64,000 nucleotides of DNA from Candidatus Electrothrix scaldis (GTDB lineage: Bacteria; Desulfobacterota; Desulfobulbia; Desulfobulbales; Desulfobulbaceae), in contig CP138355.1 in assembly GCA_033584155.1 (NCBI GenBank), positions 3,977,826 through 4,041,825 on the forward strand, given 5' to 3'. Shown in pieces: positions 1-8,175 of the stretch. The notes below the pieces were generated by a model, which saw only the letters and a program-made list of their open reading frames with translations, did not search any database and was not told the DNA's origin. Numbering within the stretch: position 1 is the first letter of the stretch; the number at the start of each line of letters is the position of its first letter. The position numbers and the translations under genes were made by a program.

Positions 1-1855
1 TGCGTTTACGTACTGTGACGGTACCGTCTTCCATTTCCCGATCACCGATAATTAACATATACGGCGTCTTCATCATCTGGGCTTCCCGGATCTTATAGTT
101 GAGTTTCTCGTTACGCAGATCCTGCTCAACCCGAATACCTGCCTTGCGGAGCTCAGCATGCACCTGGGTACAATACTCAGCCTGGGCATCGGTTATATTC
201 ATGACCCTTGCCTGCTCTGGAGTCATCCAAAGGGGGAAGGCACCGGCATAATGTTCAATAAGCACACCGATAAAACGCTCTAGAGAGCCCATCAGGGCCC
301 GATGGATCATAATCGGCTGATGTTCACTTCCGTCCTGACCGGTATAGGTCATGCCGAAACGTTCAGGCAGATTAAAATCAACCTGAATAGTGGAACATTG
401 CCAAGAACGGCCCAACTGGTCTTTGATCTTGATATCAATCTTGGGGCCGTAAAAAACACCTTCACCTGGGTCTATTTCGTAGGCCAGACCCTTTTTATCC
501 ATAGCCTGTTGCAAGGCCTTGGTGGAAAGTTCCCAATGCTCGTCGCTACCGACATATTTTTCCGGCCTGGTGGACAGATATACGTCATAATCGGAAAAAC
601 CAAAGGTCTTGAGAATATGGAGATTAAGATCAATGATATTAAAAATCTCTTCCTCAAGCTGGTCCGGGCGACAGAAAATATGGGCATCATCCTGGGTAAA
701 ACCGCGAACCCGCATCAAACCATGCAGGGCTCCGGTACGCTCGTAGCGATACACTGTTCCCAGTTCACACCAGCGAACAGGAAATTCCCGATAACTATGC
801 TTTGTTGCGTTGTAGACCCCGATGTGAAAGGGGCAATTCATCGGCTTGAGCTGATAGGCAACTTCGTCAATTTCCATAGAAGAATACATGTTCTCGCCAT
901 AGAAATCAAGATGCCCTGAGGTTTTCCACAGATCCTGCCGGGCAATATGCGGGGTATACAACAGCTCATACCCATGTTTGTAGTGGGCATCCTTCCAATA
1001 ATCTTCGATCAGCTTACGCAGCAGAGCACCACGGGGCTGCCAGAGGATCAGACCGGGACCGACTTCATCCTGAATGGTAAACAGACCAAGCTGTTTACCC
1101 AACTTCCGGTGGTCCCGCTTCTTTGCCTCTTCAATACGGTTAAGATACTTTTTCAGATCTTTTTTATCAAAAAAAGCTGTCCCGTAAATCCTGGTCAGCA
1201 TGGGATTACGTTCATCACCACGCCAGTAGGAACCAGCTACCCGTAGCAGCTTAAAACTCCTCAGCCAAGAGGTATCTGGAATATGTGGTCCTCGGCAGAG
1301 ATCAATAAAATCTCCCTGCTGATACAGCGACACACTTTCCTCGCCCTCTTTTTCCAGATCTTCCAACAGCTCGACTTTATACTTTTCTCCCTGCTCGGCA
1401 AAAAAGGCTATTGCCTCAGCCATAGGCATTACCCGTCGTTCAAAGGGCAACCGGGCTTTGACGATCTCTGCCATCTTTTCTTCGATAGCTTCAAAGTCGT
1501 CCGGGGTAAAAGAGGTCTCACGATCGAAATCGTAATAGTAGCCATCTTCAATAGCAGGTCCTATAGCCACCTTTACATCCTGCCCAAACAGCTCTTTCAC
1601 GGCCTGGGCCATGATGTGCGCGCTGGAATGACGCAGAATATGCGCTCCTTCCTCTGAGGAAGCCAGAATGGGCTCAATAACGGTATCAGCCGACAGGGGG
1701 ACAGACAGGTCAGTTGCCTCCCCATTACAGAGGACAGCCACTGCCTCTTTCCGTTGTTTCTTAGACAACAGTTCTTTCAGTGCATCCTGAGCCAGGATAC
1801 CGGCCGCCACTGTTTTGGCTTCTTCTCCGGGTATGGATATGGATATATCGGTCAT
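1..1855 (-). CDS. thrS: Threonyl-tRNA synthetase, C-terminus cut by window edge
   Basis: Cytoplasmic enzyme that charges tRNA(Thr) with threonine. About 618 codons are present. They give an N-terminal TGS domain, the editing domain with the HSSAHIMAQA and CRGPHIP zinc-site motifs, then the class II catalytic core with the GPGLILWQPRGALLR motif 1 region and the MNCPFH zinc-ligand segment. The final part of the anticodon-binding domain (roughly 20 residues, judged from the usual length near 640) lies beyond base 1. The start is the ATG at 1855-1853. A GC-rich hairpin (about 1888-1908) lies in the leader; I cannot say whether it is regulatory. The gene runs in the same direction as the tRNA-Val gene upstream. 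Confidence 0.97.
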   Translation of the reverse strand, partial: MTDISISIPGEEAKTVAAGILAQDALKELLSKKQRKEAVAVLCNGEATDLSVPLSADTVIEPILASSEEGAHILRHSSAHIMAQAVKELFGQDVKVAIGPAIEDGYYYDFDRETSFTPDDFEAIEEKMAEIVKARLPFERRVMPMAEAIAFFAEQGEKYKVELLEDLEKEGEESVSLYQQGDFIDLCRGPHIPDTSWLRSFKLLRVAGSYWRGDERNPMLTRIYGTAFFDKKDLKKYLNRIEEAKKRDHRKLGKQLGLFTIQDEVGPGLILWQPRGALLRKLIEDYWKDAHYKHGYELLYTPHIARQDLWKTSGHLDFYGENMYSSMEIDEVAYQLKPMNCPFHIGVYNATKHSYREFPVRWCELGTVYRYERTGALHGLMRVRGFTQDDAHIFCRPDQLEEEIFNIIDLNLHILKTFGFSDYDVYLSTRPEKYVGSDEHWELSTKALQQAMDKKGLAYEIDPGEGVFYGPKIDIKIKDQLGRSWQCSTIQVDFNLPERFGMTYTGQDGSEHQPIMIHRALMGSLERFIGVLIEHYAGAFPLWMTPEQARVMNITDAQAEYCTQVHAELRKAGIRVEQDLRNEKLNYKIREAQMMKTPYMLIIGDREMEDGTVTVRKR

Positions 1856-1967
1856 GCTATCTGCCAAGAAAGCCTGCTGAGTTGACCGCCCCGCCCTTGG
1901 GGCGGGACAACAAAAAAGTGAAAGCTGCCCGGGCAAGCCTGAATGGCTCACCCGGAACTTTCATATA

Positions 1968-2027
1968 AAAATATAAAAAAGGAAAGGCTAATAAGCCGGT
2001 GATTATCTCGCCGACCCTTAGCCTTTC
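1968..2027 (-). terminator. Rho-independent terminator after tRNA-Val
   Basis: On the minus strand a perfect 10-bp stem (GAAAGGCTAA with TTAGCCTTTC, outer arms 2018-2027 and 1982-1991) is followed by CTTTTTT and a T-rich tract. It lies directly downstream of the tRNA-Val gene and upstream of thrS, so it probably ends the tRNA transcript and separates it from thrS. Confidence 0.8.
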
Positions 2028-2034
2028 TATAGAT

Positions 2035-2109
2035 TGGTAGGCACGGGCGGTTTCGAACCGCCGACTTCTACCATGTCAAGGTAGCGCTCTCCCACTGAGC
2101 TACGCGCCT
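2035..2109 (-). tRNA. tRNA-Val, anticodon GAC
   Basis: The minus strand folds into a full cloverleaf. The acceptor stem AGGCGCG pairs with CGTGCCT (one G-U). The D arm is GCTC/GAGC, the anticodon stem CTACC/GGTAG encloses loop TTGACAT, and the T arm GGCGG/CCGCC encloses TTCGAAA. The 3' end reads ACCA, so CCA is genome-encoded. Anticodon GAC reads Val codons GUC/GUU. Confidence 0.96.
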
Positions 2110-2625
2110 GCAAATTTTGCGTGCAGTTTGCAGCTTCAACATCCTTGCGTCCTGTAGTTTGTTCCCCTGCAAGCACATGAATATTGAAAACGTTATGTCA
2201 AATACCAGGGAACGAATTTGATGTCAAGAAAAATGAGAATTTCTTCACCCTGCACAGGTAAAAAAATGCATTTTTCTCCTTTTTCACAGACCAAGAGGCC
2301 TTTTTTTACATTTGTGCTCTCTTTTGCAATCTCTAATGTATCCTGAATCCCACCTGGGATACCCCCAGTGACATTTCTCTCAACTCATTCCCCCTGCCCC
2401 TATGCTCTTTTCTGCGTGCGTTTCCTGATAACTTTGAGTATATCATTTGATAACCCACTGATAAAAGGCCCTTACAGGGATCATTTCGTTTTTCAAAAAA
2501 CCCTTCCCGCCTCCACCTGCTCATTTATGCAGATGGTTGCAGGTGCTCTTACTGGCGGGGATGGATAAAATTATATAAGCAGTGCGTTCATAATCCCTTC
2601 AGCTTTAAGGAGAAAGGAGAATACT
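2110..2625. other. Intergenic region, no gene seen
   Basis: No convincing gene; the short open frames here lack family resemblance or good start sites. The only signal is a perfect -35 hexamer TTGACA on the minus strand at 2196-2201, about 87 bp upstream of the tRNA-Val 5' end. It could belong to a tRNA promoter, but a good -10 box is not evident. A plausible Shine-Dalgarno (AAGGAG) for the next gene lies near 2608. Confidence 0.5.
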
Positions 2626-3669
2626 ATGGCAGGCGGATACACCCATATCACGATTGCCCAGCTGGCCATCGAAGAGGCACAACGCCAACAGACCCGGCTC
2701 CATCATGAGGCGATACAATCCTTGTTGCGCTGGAAAAAATTCGCCATCATCGGCTCTATTGCCCCCGATTACCCATACATGGATTTTGCAAACAGCAACT
2801 CCACAGAGTGGTCCAATGTTATGCACTCCTGGGGGAGCCTTGATTTTATCCGCTCCGGTATCGGGCTGGTCCGCACAATAGAGGAACAAGATAAACGGGA
2901 AAAATGCCTGGCCTGGCTCCTGGGCTTTGCCGCCCATGTGGTGGCTGATGTGGTTATCCATCCCCTTGTTAACATAAAGGTTGGTCCCTATGAAGAGAAT
3001 AAGATCCGCCACAGACGCTGTGAGATGTCTCAGGATGTCTATATCCACCCTCGCCTGAACCTGGGCCTGGAAATCAACCGCCAGATATCCACCAATGTCA
3101 ATGAAACCTCGGACGGCAGATGGTCTTCCAGGTTGGACGAAAATATTGCTGAATTCTGGGTCGAGATCCTTGAGGAGGTCTACGGTGTCCGGCAATCCCC
3201 TCCCCCGTTCAACGGGAATGTCTTTTCCTGGACCTTTGCCCACCTAATGAGGCTGATCGGCATGAAAGGACACGACGTGAGCTATCCCCACCCTGGAGCC
3301 AGATATGGCGGCAGAAAAAGCGCCCTGCTGCCTCCTGATCCTGACGCATGGCATCGAGCTATGCAGGTCCTGATGCAGACTGCGGAAAACGGGAACCTGC
3401 TGATTCCCTTTGCCCGGCATCTCAGCGCAGACCAGGGCCTGGTCTACCCAAAGGAGGCAGACCTGCAATATGTCATGGCCCAGAAGACCCCTGACGGCAC
3501 CAGGATGAACTTTGACAAGATCGTTGACAAGACGGTTGAACACCTGATCGACTTCTGGAGCGACATGTCTCTGGCCCTGCAAGGAAAGGCCTCGCCTCTG
3601 GACACCATGCCCAATGTCAATCTGGACACCGGCATTGATGAAAAAAACACCATGACCTACTGGAGCTAA
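2626..3669 (+). CDS. Zinc-dependent phospholipase C-like protein
   Basis: This 347-residue protein resembles the zinc-dependent phospholipase C/D family (PF00882). The visible metal-ligand pattern is an N-terminal GGYTHITIAQLA, then GSIAPDYPYMD, then a histidine in MHSWGS, then GFAAHVVADVVIHPL with the spaced His/Asp/His typical of the fold. No signal peptide is seen, so it is probably cytoplasmic. The substrate cannot be told from sequence. A strong ribosome site (AAGGAGAAAGGAG) precedes the ATG. A lipoprotein gene starts 3 bp after its stop, suggesting an operon. Confidence 0.8.
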   Translation: MAGGYTHITIAQLAIEEAQRQQTRLHHEAIQSLLRWKKFAIIGSIAPDYPYMDFANSNSTEWSNVMHSWGSLDFIRSGIGLVRTIEEQDKREKCLAWLLGFAAHVVADVVIHPLVNIKVGPYEENKIRHRRCEMSQDVYIHPRLNLGLEINRQISTNVNETSDGRWSSRLDENIAEFWVEILEEVYGVRQSPPPFNGNVFSWTFAHLMRLIGMKGHDVSYPHPGARYGGRKSALLPPDPDAWHRAMQVLMQTAENGNLLIPFARHLSADQGLVYPKEADLQYVMAQKTPDGTRMNFDKIVDKTVEHLIDFWSDMSLALQGKASPLDTMPNVNLDTGIDEKNTMTYWS

Positions 3670-3672
3670 ATC

Positions 3673-4137
3673 ATGTCCAGATTTCCTTCCCCGGCCATCG
3701 CGGCCCTTCTCTGTTTGTACTGTCTTTGCGGCTCAACAGGCTGCTCTTTCTTCTCTACCCAACCGAAACGGGGCACGCTGGCAGCCAAGATGATGAACCT
3801 CAGCGCAGCGGTGGAGAGCTATTTTTCAGGGCTCGCTGGCCCGCCCCTTGGCATGGAAGACAAAGAGATCCTGGAACTGGCCACCGAACATGATGATGAG
3901 CTCTTGGCCAGAGAGTTTAAACGATACCCGCTCAAGGTGGACTACCAGGCAGGACATGCAGTGCTGCTGCTCTGCAATAAGGATGGTGACCGGGCCCTGA
4001 TGGAGGACGTGGGCTGCTCAGCGGCCTTGGACCGCAAAGCCTTTGATCAAAAACTGCCCTGCGCCTTCACCCTCAAAGTCAATGCAGCCTGCGAAGTAGA
4101 GTATACAAGGGCTGAGCAAGAAGCACCTCAACAATAA
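3673..4137 (+). CDS. Hypothetical lipoprotein
   Basis: A 154-residue protein with a type II signal sequence: a hydrophobic stretch at residues 8-19 and lipobox STGC with Cys24 as the expected lipidation site. The mature part has no domain I recognise and contains several cysteines (for example CNKDG, GCSAA). It follows the phospholipase-like gene after only 3 bp and is followed by another exported protein, so the three probably form a small envelope-related operon. Function unknown. Confidence 0.7.
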   Translation: MSRFPSPAIAALLCLYCLCGSTGCSFFSTQPKRGTLAAKMMNLSAAVESYFSGLAGPPLGMEDKEILELATEHDDELLAREFKRYPLKVDYQAGHAVLLLCNKDGDRALMEDVGCSAALDRKAFDQKLPCAFTLKVNAACEVEYTRAEQEAPQQ

Positions 4138-4164
4138 ACCTATCTCTTTCAGGAGGAAGCACCA

Positions 4165-4846
4165 ATGCAACAACCAATGCAACAGCACAGACCCTCATAC
4201 CCTTATAGATTCATTTATAGATTCGTTGGCCAATTCCTCTTTACCGCTCTTTTGCTGGCGAGCAGTCAGATCGCCCAGGCCACGGTCTCGGAATATGCCG
4301 AGTTCTACATCCCCTACCAGCGCCTCCAGAGCGAAGAGATCTGCCTGCAAAAGCAAATTATGGAGGCGGAGTTCGGCATCCCCCTGGCCTCCATGATGAC
4401 CGGCATCTTTTCGCCCACCAAGACCCTGCATCAGCGCCTGGGCGGGGAAAACGAGTGGGAGGAATATCAACCTACTCGCTGACAGCACAGCCGGGATTCC
4501 CTGGGATCTCACCTTTGATCGCTATAACGAGAACGGTATCTATGATTACTCCTTTACCCTGGATATGGGGCCGCTGGCAGCAGAGCTGGGTGATGCAGCG
4601 GAGGCACGGCAGAAGGTTGTGGACAGGGCCAAGCTGACCATCATCGCCATTATCAAGACGGCAGAGTCCATGCACCGGGCAGGGCATTTCCGGGTCTGGG
4701 TGCATTTCAAGAACCTGCCCTCCCAGAACGGCTTAGCAGGCTCCACGGTCTATTCCGGCAAGAGCGATTGGCCGGGCTGGCCGTATACCTCGTCCAGCCC
4801 CTTGTATCAGGCCTATCTGAAGGAGATGATTGGCAAGGGGTGTTGA
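4165..4846 (+). pseudogene. Secreted protein gene interrupted by a +1 frameshift
   Basis: The first frame starts at 4165 with a signal peptide (hydrophobic FLFTALLLASSQIAQA) and ends at TGA 4480-4482. The next frame reads on as a sensible protein (NLLADSTAGIPWDLTF onward) to the stop at 4846, although it has no start codon of its own before 4565. A one-base shift near 4456-4465 would join the halves into about 227 residues. Good SD (AGGAGG) before 4165. It is either a recent pseudogene or a sequencing error. No known family was recognised. Confidence 0.65.
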
Positions 4847-4911
4847 AACAGGGGGTGAAGGGTTTTGCAGGCATGGCATCAACATGTCCGACAGCCTATG
4901 AAACAGATTTT

Positions 4912-5090
4912 CATCGAGCGAGGGATTTCAATTCCTTCGCTCGATGATTTTTCTTTTCCTCGCCCGAAGGTTTCTCATTCCTTCGCCCGATACTCTTTCC
5001 TTTCCTCGCACGAGGGTTTTTCATTCCCTCGTACGATACTCTCTCACTCCATCGTATGATGCTTTTCCTTTCCTTCGCCCGATGGTCTCT
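4912..5090. repeat. Degenerate tandem array, about 23-bp units with TCGNNCGA cores
   Basis: Eight TCGNNCGA-like palindromic cores (first at 4914-4921, last near 5074-5081) are spaced 22-24 bp apart and separated by pyrimidine-rich spacers ending in TTCC. Unit lengths alternate about 24/22, suggesting a 46-bp higher-order unit. The array lies downstream of the frameshifted gene; the rest of 4847-5331 shows no gene. It is not a CRISPR: repeats are degenerate and spacers share sequence. Confidence 0.75.
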
Positions 5091-5331
5091 TTGTGCAGGG
5101 GCGGTTCGCGAAGCACCCGTACAGGTTGCGGGAATGTGCAGATTGCTGGTGTGATGGAATGTTGCATAGGTACAGCGCGTTGTGCGCCGACGGGTCAGGG
5201 GAAATAGAGAAAAGGAGGAACGGAACGAGTACTGGCTGCGCAATAAGGCAAAGCGGGGATAACGATGGTGCGCAGCCAGCTTGCCTGATGGACGGATATT
5301 CACAAGCTCAGGGCAACACTCCGAGTAAAGC

Positions 5332-5562
5332 CTACTCCAACTCCCTGGAAGCCTCCTCCCTCCGCAACCTCCGCCAACGGAACCACAATCCGAACCCACT
5401 CAGGAGCAGGCCGCCTGCAATAACCACGTAGCGGGCAAACACCACATCAATCTTGACCAGGGCAATCAGCACCAACAACACCCCCATCCCAATCAGCAAC
5501 CAGTCCGTGGCCACGGCAAAGGCATGGCTGATCTTGCGCCCCAGCTCCTGAAAAAATCCCAT
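5332..5562 (-). CDS. Small two-helix membrane protein
   Basis: About 76 residues from the ATG at 5562-5560, with two predicted membrane helices (around WLLIGMGVLLVLIALV and YVVIAGGLLLSGFGLWF) and a basic, then acidic, C-terminal tail. A GTG at 5601 is possible, but the ATG overlaps the stop codon of the upstream TusA-like gene (TGATG at 5560-5564) and has a GTGGAG ribosome site, so translational coupling is likely. Family not recognised; the context suggests it works with the TusA-like protein. Confidence 0.7.
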   Translation of the reverse strand: MGFFQELGRKISHAFAVATDWLLIGMGVLLVLIALVKIDVVFARYVVIAGGLLLSGFGLWFRWRRLRREEASRELE

Positions 5563-5816
5563 CAGGTTCGCTCCACTGTATAGATCAAATCTTCGCCCCA
5601 CTCTTTAATATTGACAACACGCCCATCATTAAAGGTGATGACCCGGTCCATCCGCTGGGCGATACTCTTTTCAACAAGAAAACTGAACTGTTCCCCAGCG
5701 CTCATCTGTTGCAGACGTAACCTTACGTCCTTATAGCCCCGTCAACAATCGCCGCGATAGTCCAGCAAACCGTTTTGTGCGTTTCCAAGTTCTCTCATTG
5801 AGTTAAGCTCATTCAT
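5562..5816 (-). CDS. TusA-like sulfur carrier, probable selenoprotein (in-frame TGA at 5742-5744)
   Basis: Reading from ATG 5816, the frame stays open for 84 codons except for one TGA at codon 25. The protein resembles the TusA/SirA/YedF sulfur-carrier family: LDYRG followed two residues later by the catalytic position, then LxxMxxGE, and a C-terminal GRVVNIKEWGEDLIYTVERT. In TusA the pattern is LDxRGxxCP; here it is LDYRG-D-C-TGA, so TGA falls exactly at the catalytic Cys. Length (about 81 aa in TusA) fits. A stem-loop follows the TGA. I infer selenocysteine; a pseudogene with a premature stop is the alternative. The start codon is uncertain (second ATG at 5798). It lies 42 bp downstream of asnB and overlaps the small membrane gene. 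Confidence 0.72.
5714..5729 (-). promoter_or_regulatory. SECIS-like stem-loop after the TGA codon
   Basis: Beginning 12 nt after the in-frame TGA (5742-5744), the minus strand forms a perfect 6-bp stem GACGTA/TACGTC closing loop AGGT. Bacterial SECIS elements lie just after UGA with a G-containing apical loop; the E. coli fdhF element has a similar spacing and an AGGU-containing loop (recalled knowledge). Additional outer pairing TGTTG with CAACA around the UGA is possible. Confidence 0.6.
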
Positions 5817-5858
5817 AATCAGGGTATTGCCTGGTTAACACCAAGCAAGAACATATGG

Positions 5859-7727
5859 TTATTTAAAGAAGCGATTATGCCAGATAGCGATATTGATCAG
5901 GGCCCAGAGAATATGGTTATGATTCTGCTTCAGTGTACAATGTTCTTCGATCAACCGATTAACATAGGCTACATCCATATTCTCCCGGATCACAGGCGCA
6001 TCGTTAAGCAGCTCAACCATGTATTTCTTCAGATCTCCGCGCAGGAGATGTTTGACCGGCAGGCTGTAGCCCTGTTTGCCACGATGAACGATTTTCTCCG
6101 GCAGCAGACCTTCTAAAGCAGCCCGGAAGATGTACTTGGTGGTCATGCCTTTGAGTTTCCAGTCGCCGGGCAGGGAGGCCATGAATTCCACCAGCACATG
6201 ATCCAGCAGGGGGACCCGGATTTCCAGAGAGCTAGCCATAGACATCCGATCCACCTTCATCAGCACAGAGTCGGTCATCATAAAACGCATATCCAGATAG
6301 ATCTCCCGATTGACCTGATCGGCCCCGGCAGCACAACGAGCATTATACTCCCGCAGCTGGCGGAAGGGGTCCATCTGAATCTGCTGACGAAAGCCGCCCT
6401 GTAACAGGTTATCTTCTAGGACCGAGTTCATGAAATACTGCCAGCGCAGATGCTGTCCTGCCGGATCCAGGTTCGCTCCCTCAACAAAGCGCTTGAGCAT
6501 ATTAATGGCTCCCTTCTTCTGGGGCTGATCCGGCAGCATAGCCGTCATGCGCCCAACGACCTGCTTGCGCAAAGGAGCAGGCAGGATGCTGAACCAGGTA
6601 CTCATCCGGCTGGCCTTGAAGCGGTCATACCCAGCAAAGCTCTCGTCCGCACCTTCGCCGGAAAGGCAGACAGTGACATGCTCCCGCGCCTGTTTACAGA
6701 GAAGATACAGGGGCACAGTGGAGAGATCAGTCATAGGCTCATCCAGATGCCAGAGGGTCTTTTCCACGTACTCGGGCTTCAGGGTATCCAGAACCAGGAC
6801 CTGATGATCGGTCTGGCAATGATCAGCCACGATCTGAGCATAGTCCAACTCACTAAAGGATTTATCCTCATAACCGATGGTGAAGGTCTTAAACGAGCCC
6901 GTCAGATGCTTACGCATCAGGGCCACCAGACAGCTGGAGTCCAGTCCGCCAGAGAGAAAGACTCCCAGCGGCACATCACTAACCAGATGACTGGACACAG
7001 CATAATCCAGATGCTCGCGCATCTTTTCCACGGCCTCGTCAAAGGTGAGCTTGTTCTCGCCCGGGCTGACATTAAGATCCCAGTACTGCTCCTGATGAAT
7101 GGCACCGCTCTCAAAGACCAGCAAGTGCCCGGCAGGCAGTTTATGAATATCCGCGAACATGGTCTGGGGCGCAGGCACAAACTCAAAGCCAAGATAATCG
7201 TACATGGCCTGATAATTAATACGACGCTCCACCTGGGAATCTTCTAAGATAGCCTTTATCTCAGAGGCAAAAAGGAGGCGGCCATTCTTATAGGTATAAT
7301 AGAGTGGCTTAATGCCGATACGGTCACGGGCCAGAAGCAAACGCTTTCGGGGCATATCATAAAGCCCAAAGGCAAACATCCCACGAAGACGATCAATAAC
7401 CTTGACACCCCATTCCTCATAGCCATGAATGATGACCTCTGTATCAGACTTACTCTGGAAGACATGTCCCTTCTCTAACAGCTCCTTGCGCAGTTCCTGA
7501 AAATTATAGATCTCACCGTTAAAGACCAGGGCAATGCTTTCGTCCTCGTTGAACATAGGCTGGCGCCCATTTTCACTGAGGTCAATAATCGAGAGCCGCC
7601 GAAAGCCCAGGCTCATCTCATCTGAGCAGAAATGGCCCTGCTGATCCGGCCCTCGATGTTCCAGAGTATCGGTCATAGCCCGAATCAAGGCCTCATCATT
7701 CCAGTTAAACCCACTTATCCCGCACAT
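5859..7727 (-). CDS. asnB: Asparagine synthase (glutamine-hydrolysing)
   Basis: This 622-residue enzyme makes asparagine from aspartate, glutamine and ATP. The N-terminal class II glutaminase domain begins MCGISGF with nucleophile Cys2 and contains HRGPDQQG and FNGEIYNF. The synthase domain has the ATP-pyrophosphatase loop SGGLDSS at about residues 259-265 and later GEGADESFAGYDRF. Length is typical. Related family members amidate cell-wall or antibiotic precursors, so the exact acceptor is not proven. The TusA-like gene follows 42 bp downstream. Confidence 0.93.
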   Translation of the reverse strand: MCGISGFNWNDEALIRAMTDTLEHRGPDQQGHFCSDEMSLGFRRLSIIDLSENGRQPMFNEDESIALVFNGEIYNFQELRKELLEKGHVFQSKSDTEVIIHGYEEWGVKVIDRLRGMFAFGLYDMPRKRLLLARDRIGIKPLYYTYKNGRLLFASEIKAILEDSQVERRINYQAMYDYLGFEFVPAPQTMFADIHKLPAGHLLVFESGAIHQEQYWDLNVSPGENKLTFDEAVEKMREHLDYAVSSHLVSDVPLGVFLSGGLDSSCLVALMRKHLTGSFKTFTIGYEDKSFSELDYAQIVADHCQTDHQVLVLDTLKPEYVEKTLWHLDEPMTDLSTVPLYLLCKQAREHVTVCLSGEGADESFAGYDRFKASRMSTWFSILPAPLRKQVVGRMTAMLPDQPQKKGAINMLKRFVEGANLDPAGQHLRWQYFMNSVLEDNLLQGGFRQQIQMDPFRQLREYNARCAAGADQVNREIYLDMRFMMTDSVLMKVDRMSMASSLEIRVPLLDHVLVEFMASLPGDWKLKGMTTKYIFRAALEGLLPEKIVHRGKQGYSLPVKHLLRGDLKKYMVELLNDAPVIRENMDVAYVNRLIEEHCTLKQNHNHILWALINIAIWHNRFFK

Positions 7728-7822
7728 AATTTATATCGAGTTATAATGTATGAAGTTCACGAATGCCTTCTTTATCCTACTTAAAAATCTAACAAGAAAT
7801 ATTTACCCATTATGCGAACCTT

Positions 7823-7884
7823 CGTAGGGGCAAACCCCTGTGTTTGCCCTTGGTTATCGGGCAGACACAGGGGTCTGCCCCTAC
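7823..7884. repeat. Intergenic palindromic repeat, about 62 bp
   Basis: An imperfect long inverted repeat: GTAGGGGCAAACCCCTGTGT on the left matches the reverse complement of the right arm (GACACAGGGGTCTGCCCCTAC), with a short loop. Each arm also contains its own GGGGCA/TGCCCC-type palindrome. It is a dispersed intergenic palindrome of a kind known from many bacteria; the spurious peptide containing ADPCVCP is typical. The rest of 7728-8175 has no gene. Confidence 0.75.
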
Positions 7885-8121
7885 AGATATATCGAAAACG
7901 GGAAACTTATTTTTTGAAAAATCCCCAACAGGATACAGCGGCTGATTATCCGAGGTAACAATATTCTTTAAAAATACCCTCTCACGGTACGGCATTTTTT
8001 ATTATTATGCAATCAGATGTAATGCCGTCTTTGTACAGAACAGGCTGTTTTCCATAAACCATTATTCACCTTTGCCCCTCTGTTGCAACGGAGAATACTT
8101 GCCAGAAAACGGAAAATTTTA

Positions 8122-8151
8122 TTGACGAGAAAGATAAAAGCATGACATACT
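8122..8151 (+). promoter_or_regulatory. Possible sigma-70 promoter for the histidine kinase
   Basis: TTGACG at 8122-8127 and CATACT at 8146-8151, separated by 18 bp, lie just upstream of the kinase start. The -10 match is 4 of 6, so confidence is low. Confidence 0.3.
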
Positions 8152-8175
8152 CATACGGTTCATTTTGTCAATTAT

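Noticed and set aside
302..1657. Plus-strand open frames over the first 1.7 kb
   Set aside because: They run opposite to thrS, whose protein sequence is unmistakable; the plus-strand peptides show no domain and are antisense shadows.
4912..5090. CRISPR array
   Set aside because: Repeats are degenerate, units are only about 23 bp, and the spacers resemble each other. No cas genes are nearby.
4911..5399. 162-residue minus-strand ORF
   Set aside because: It is created by the tandem array and intergenic sequence; the repeats are not multiples of three, so no stable protein repeat is encoded.
7810..7995. 61-residue minus-strand ORF
   Set aside because: Its C-terminal third (ADPCVCPITKG) is the translation of the intergenic palindromic repeat, and it lacks a ribosome site.
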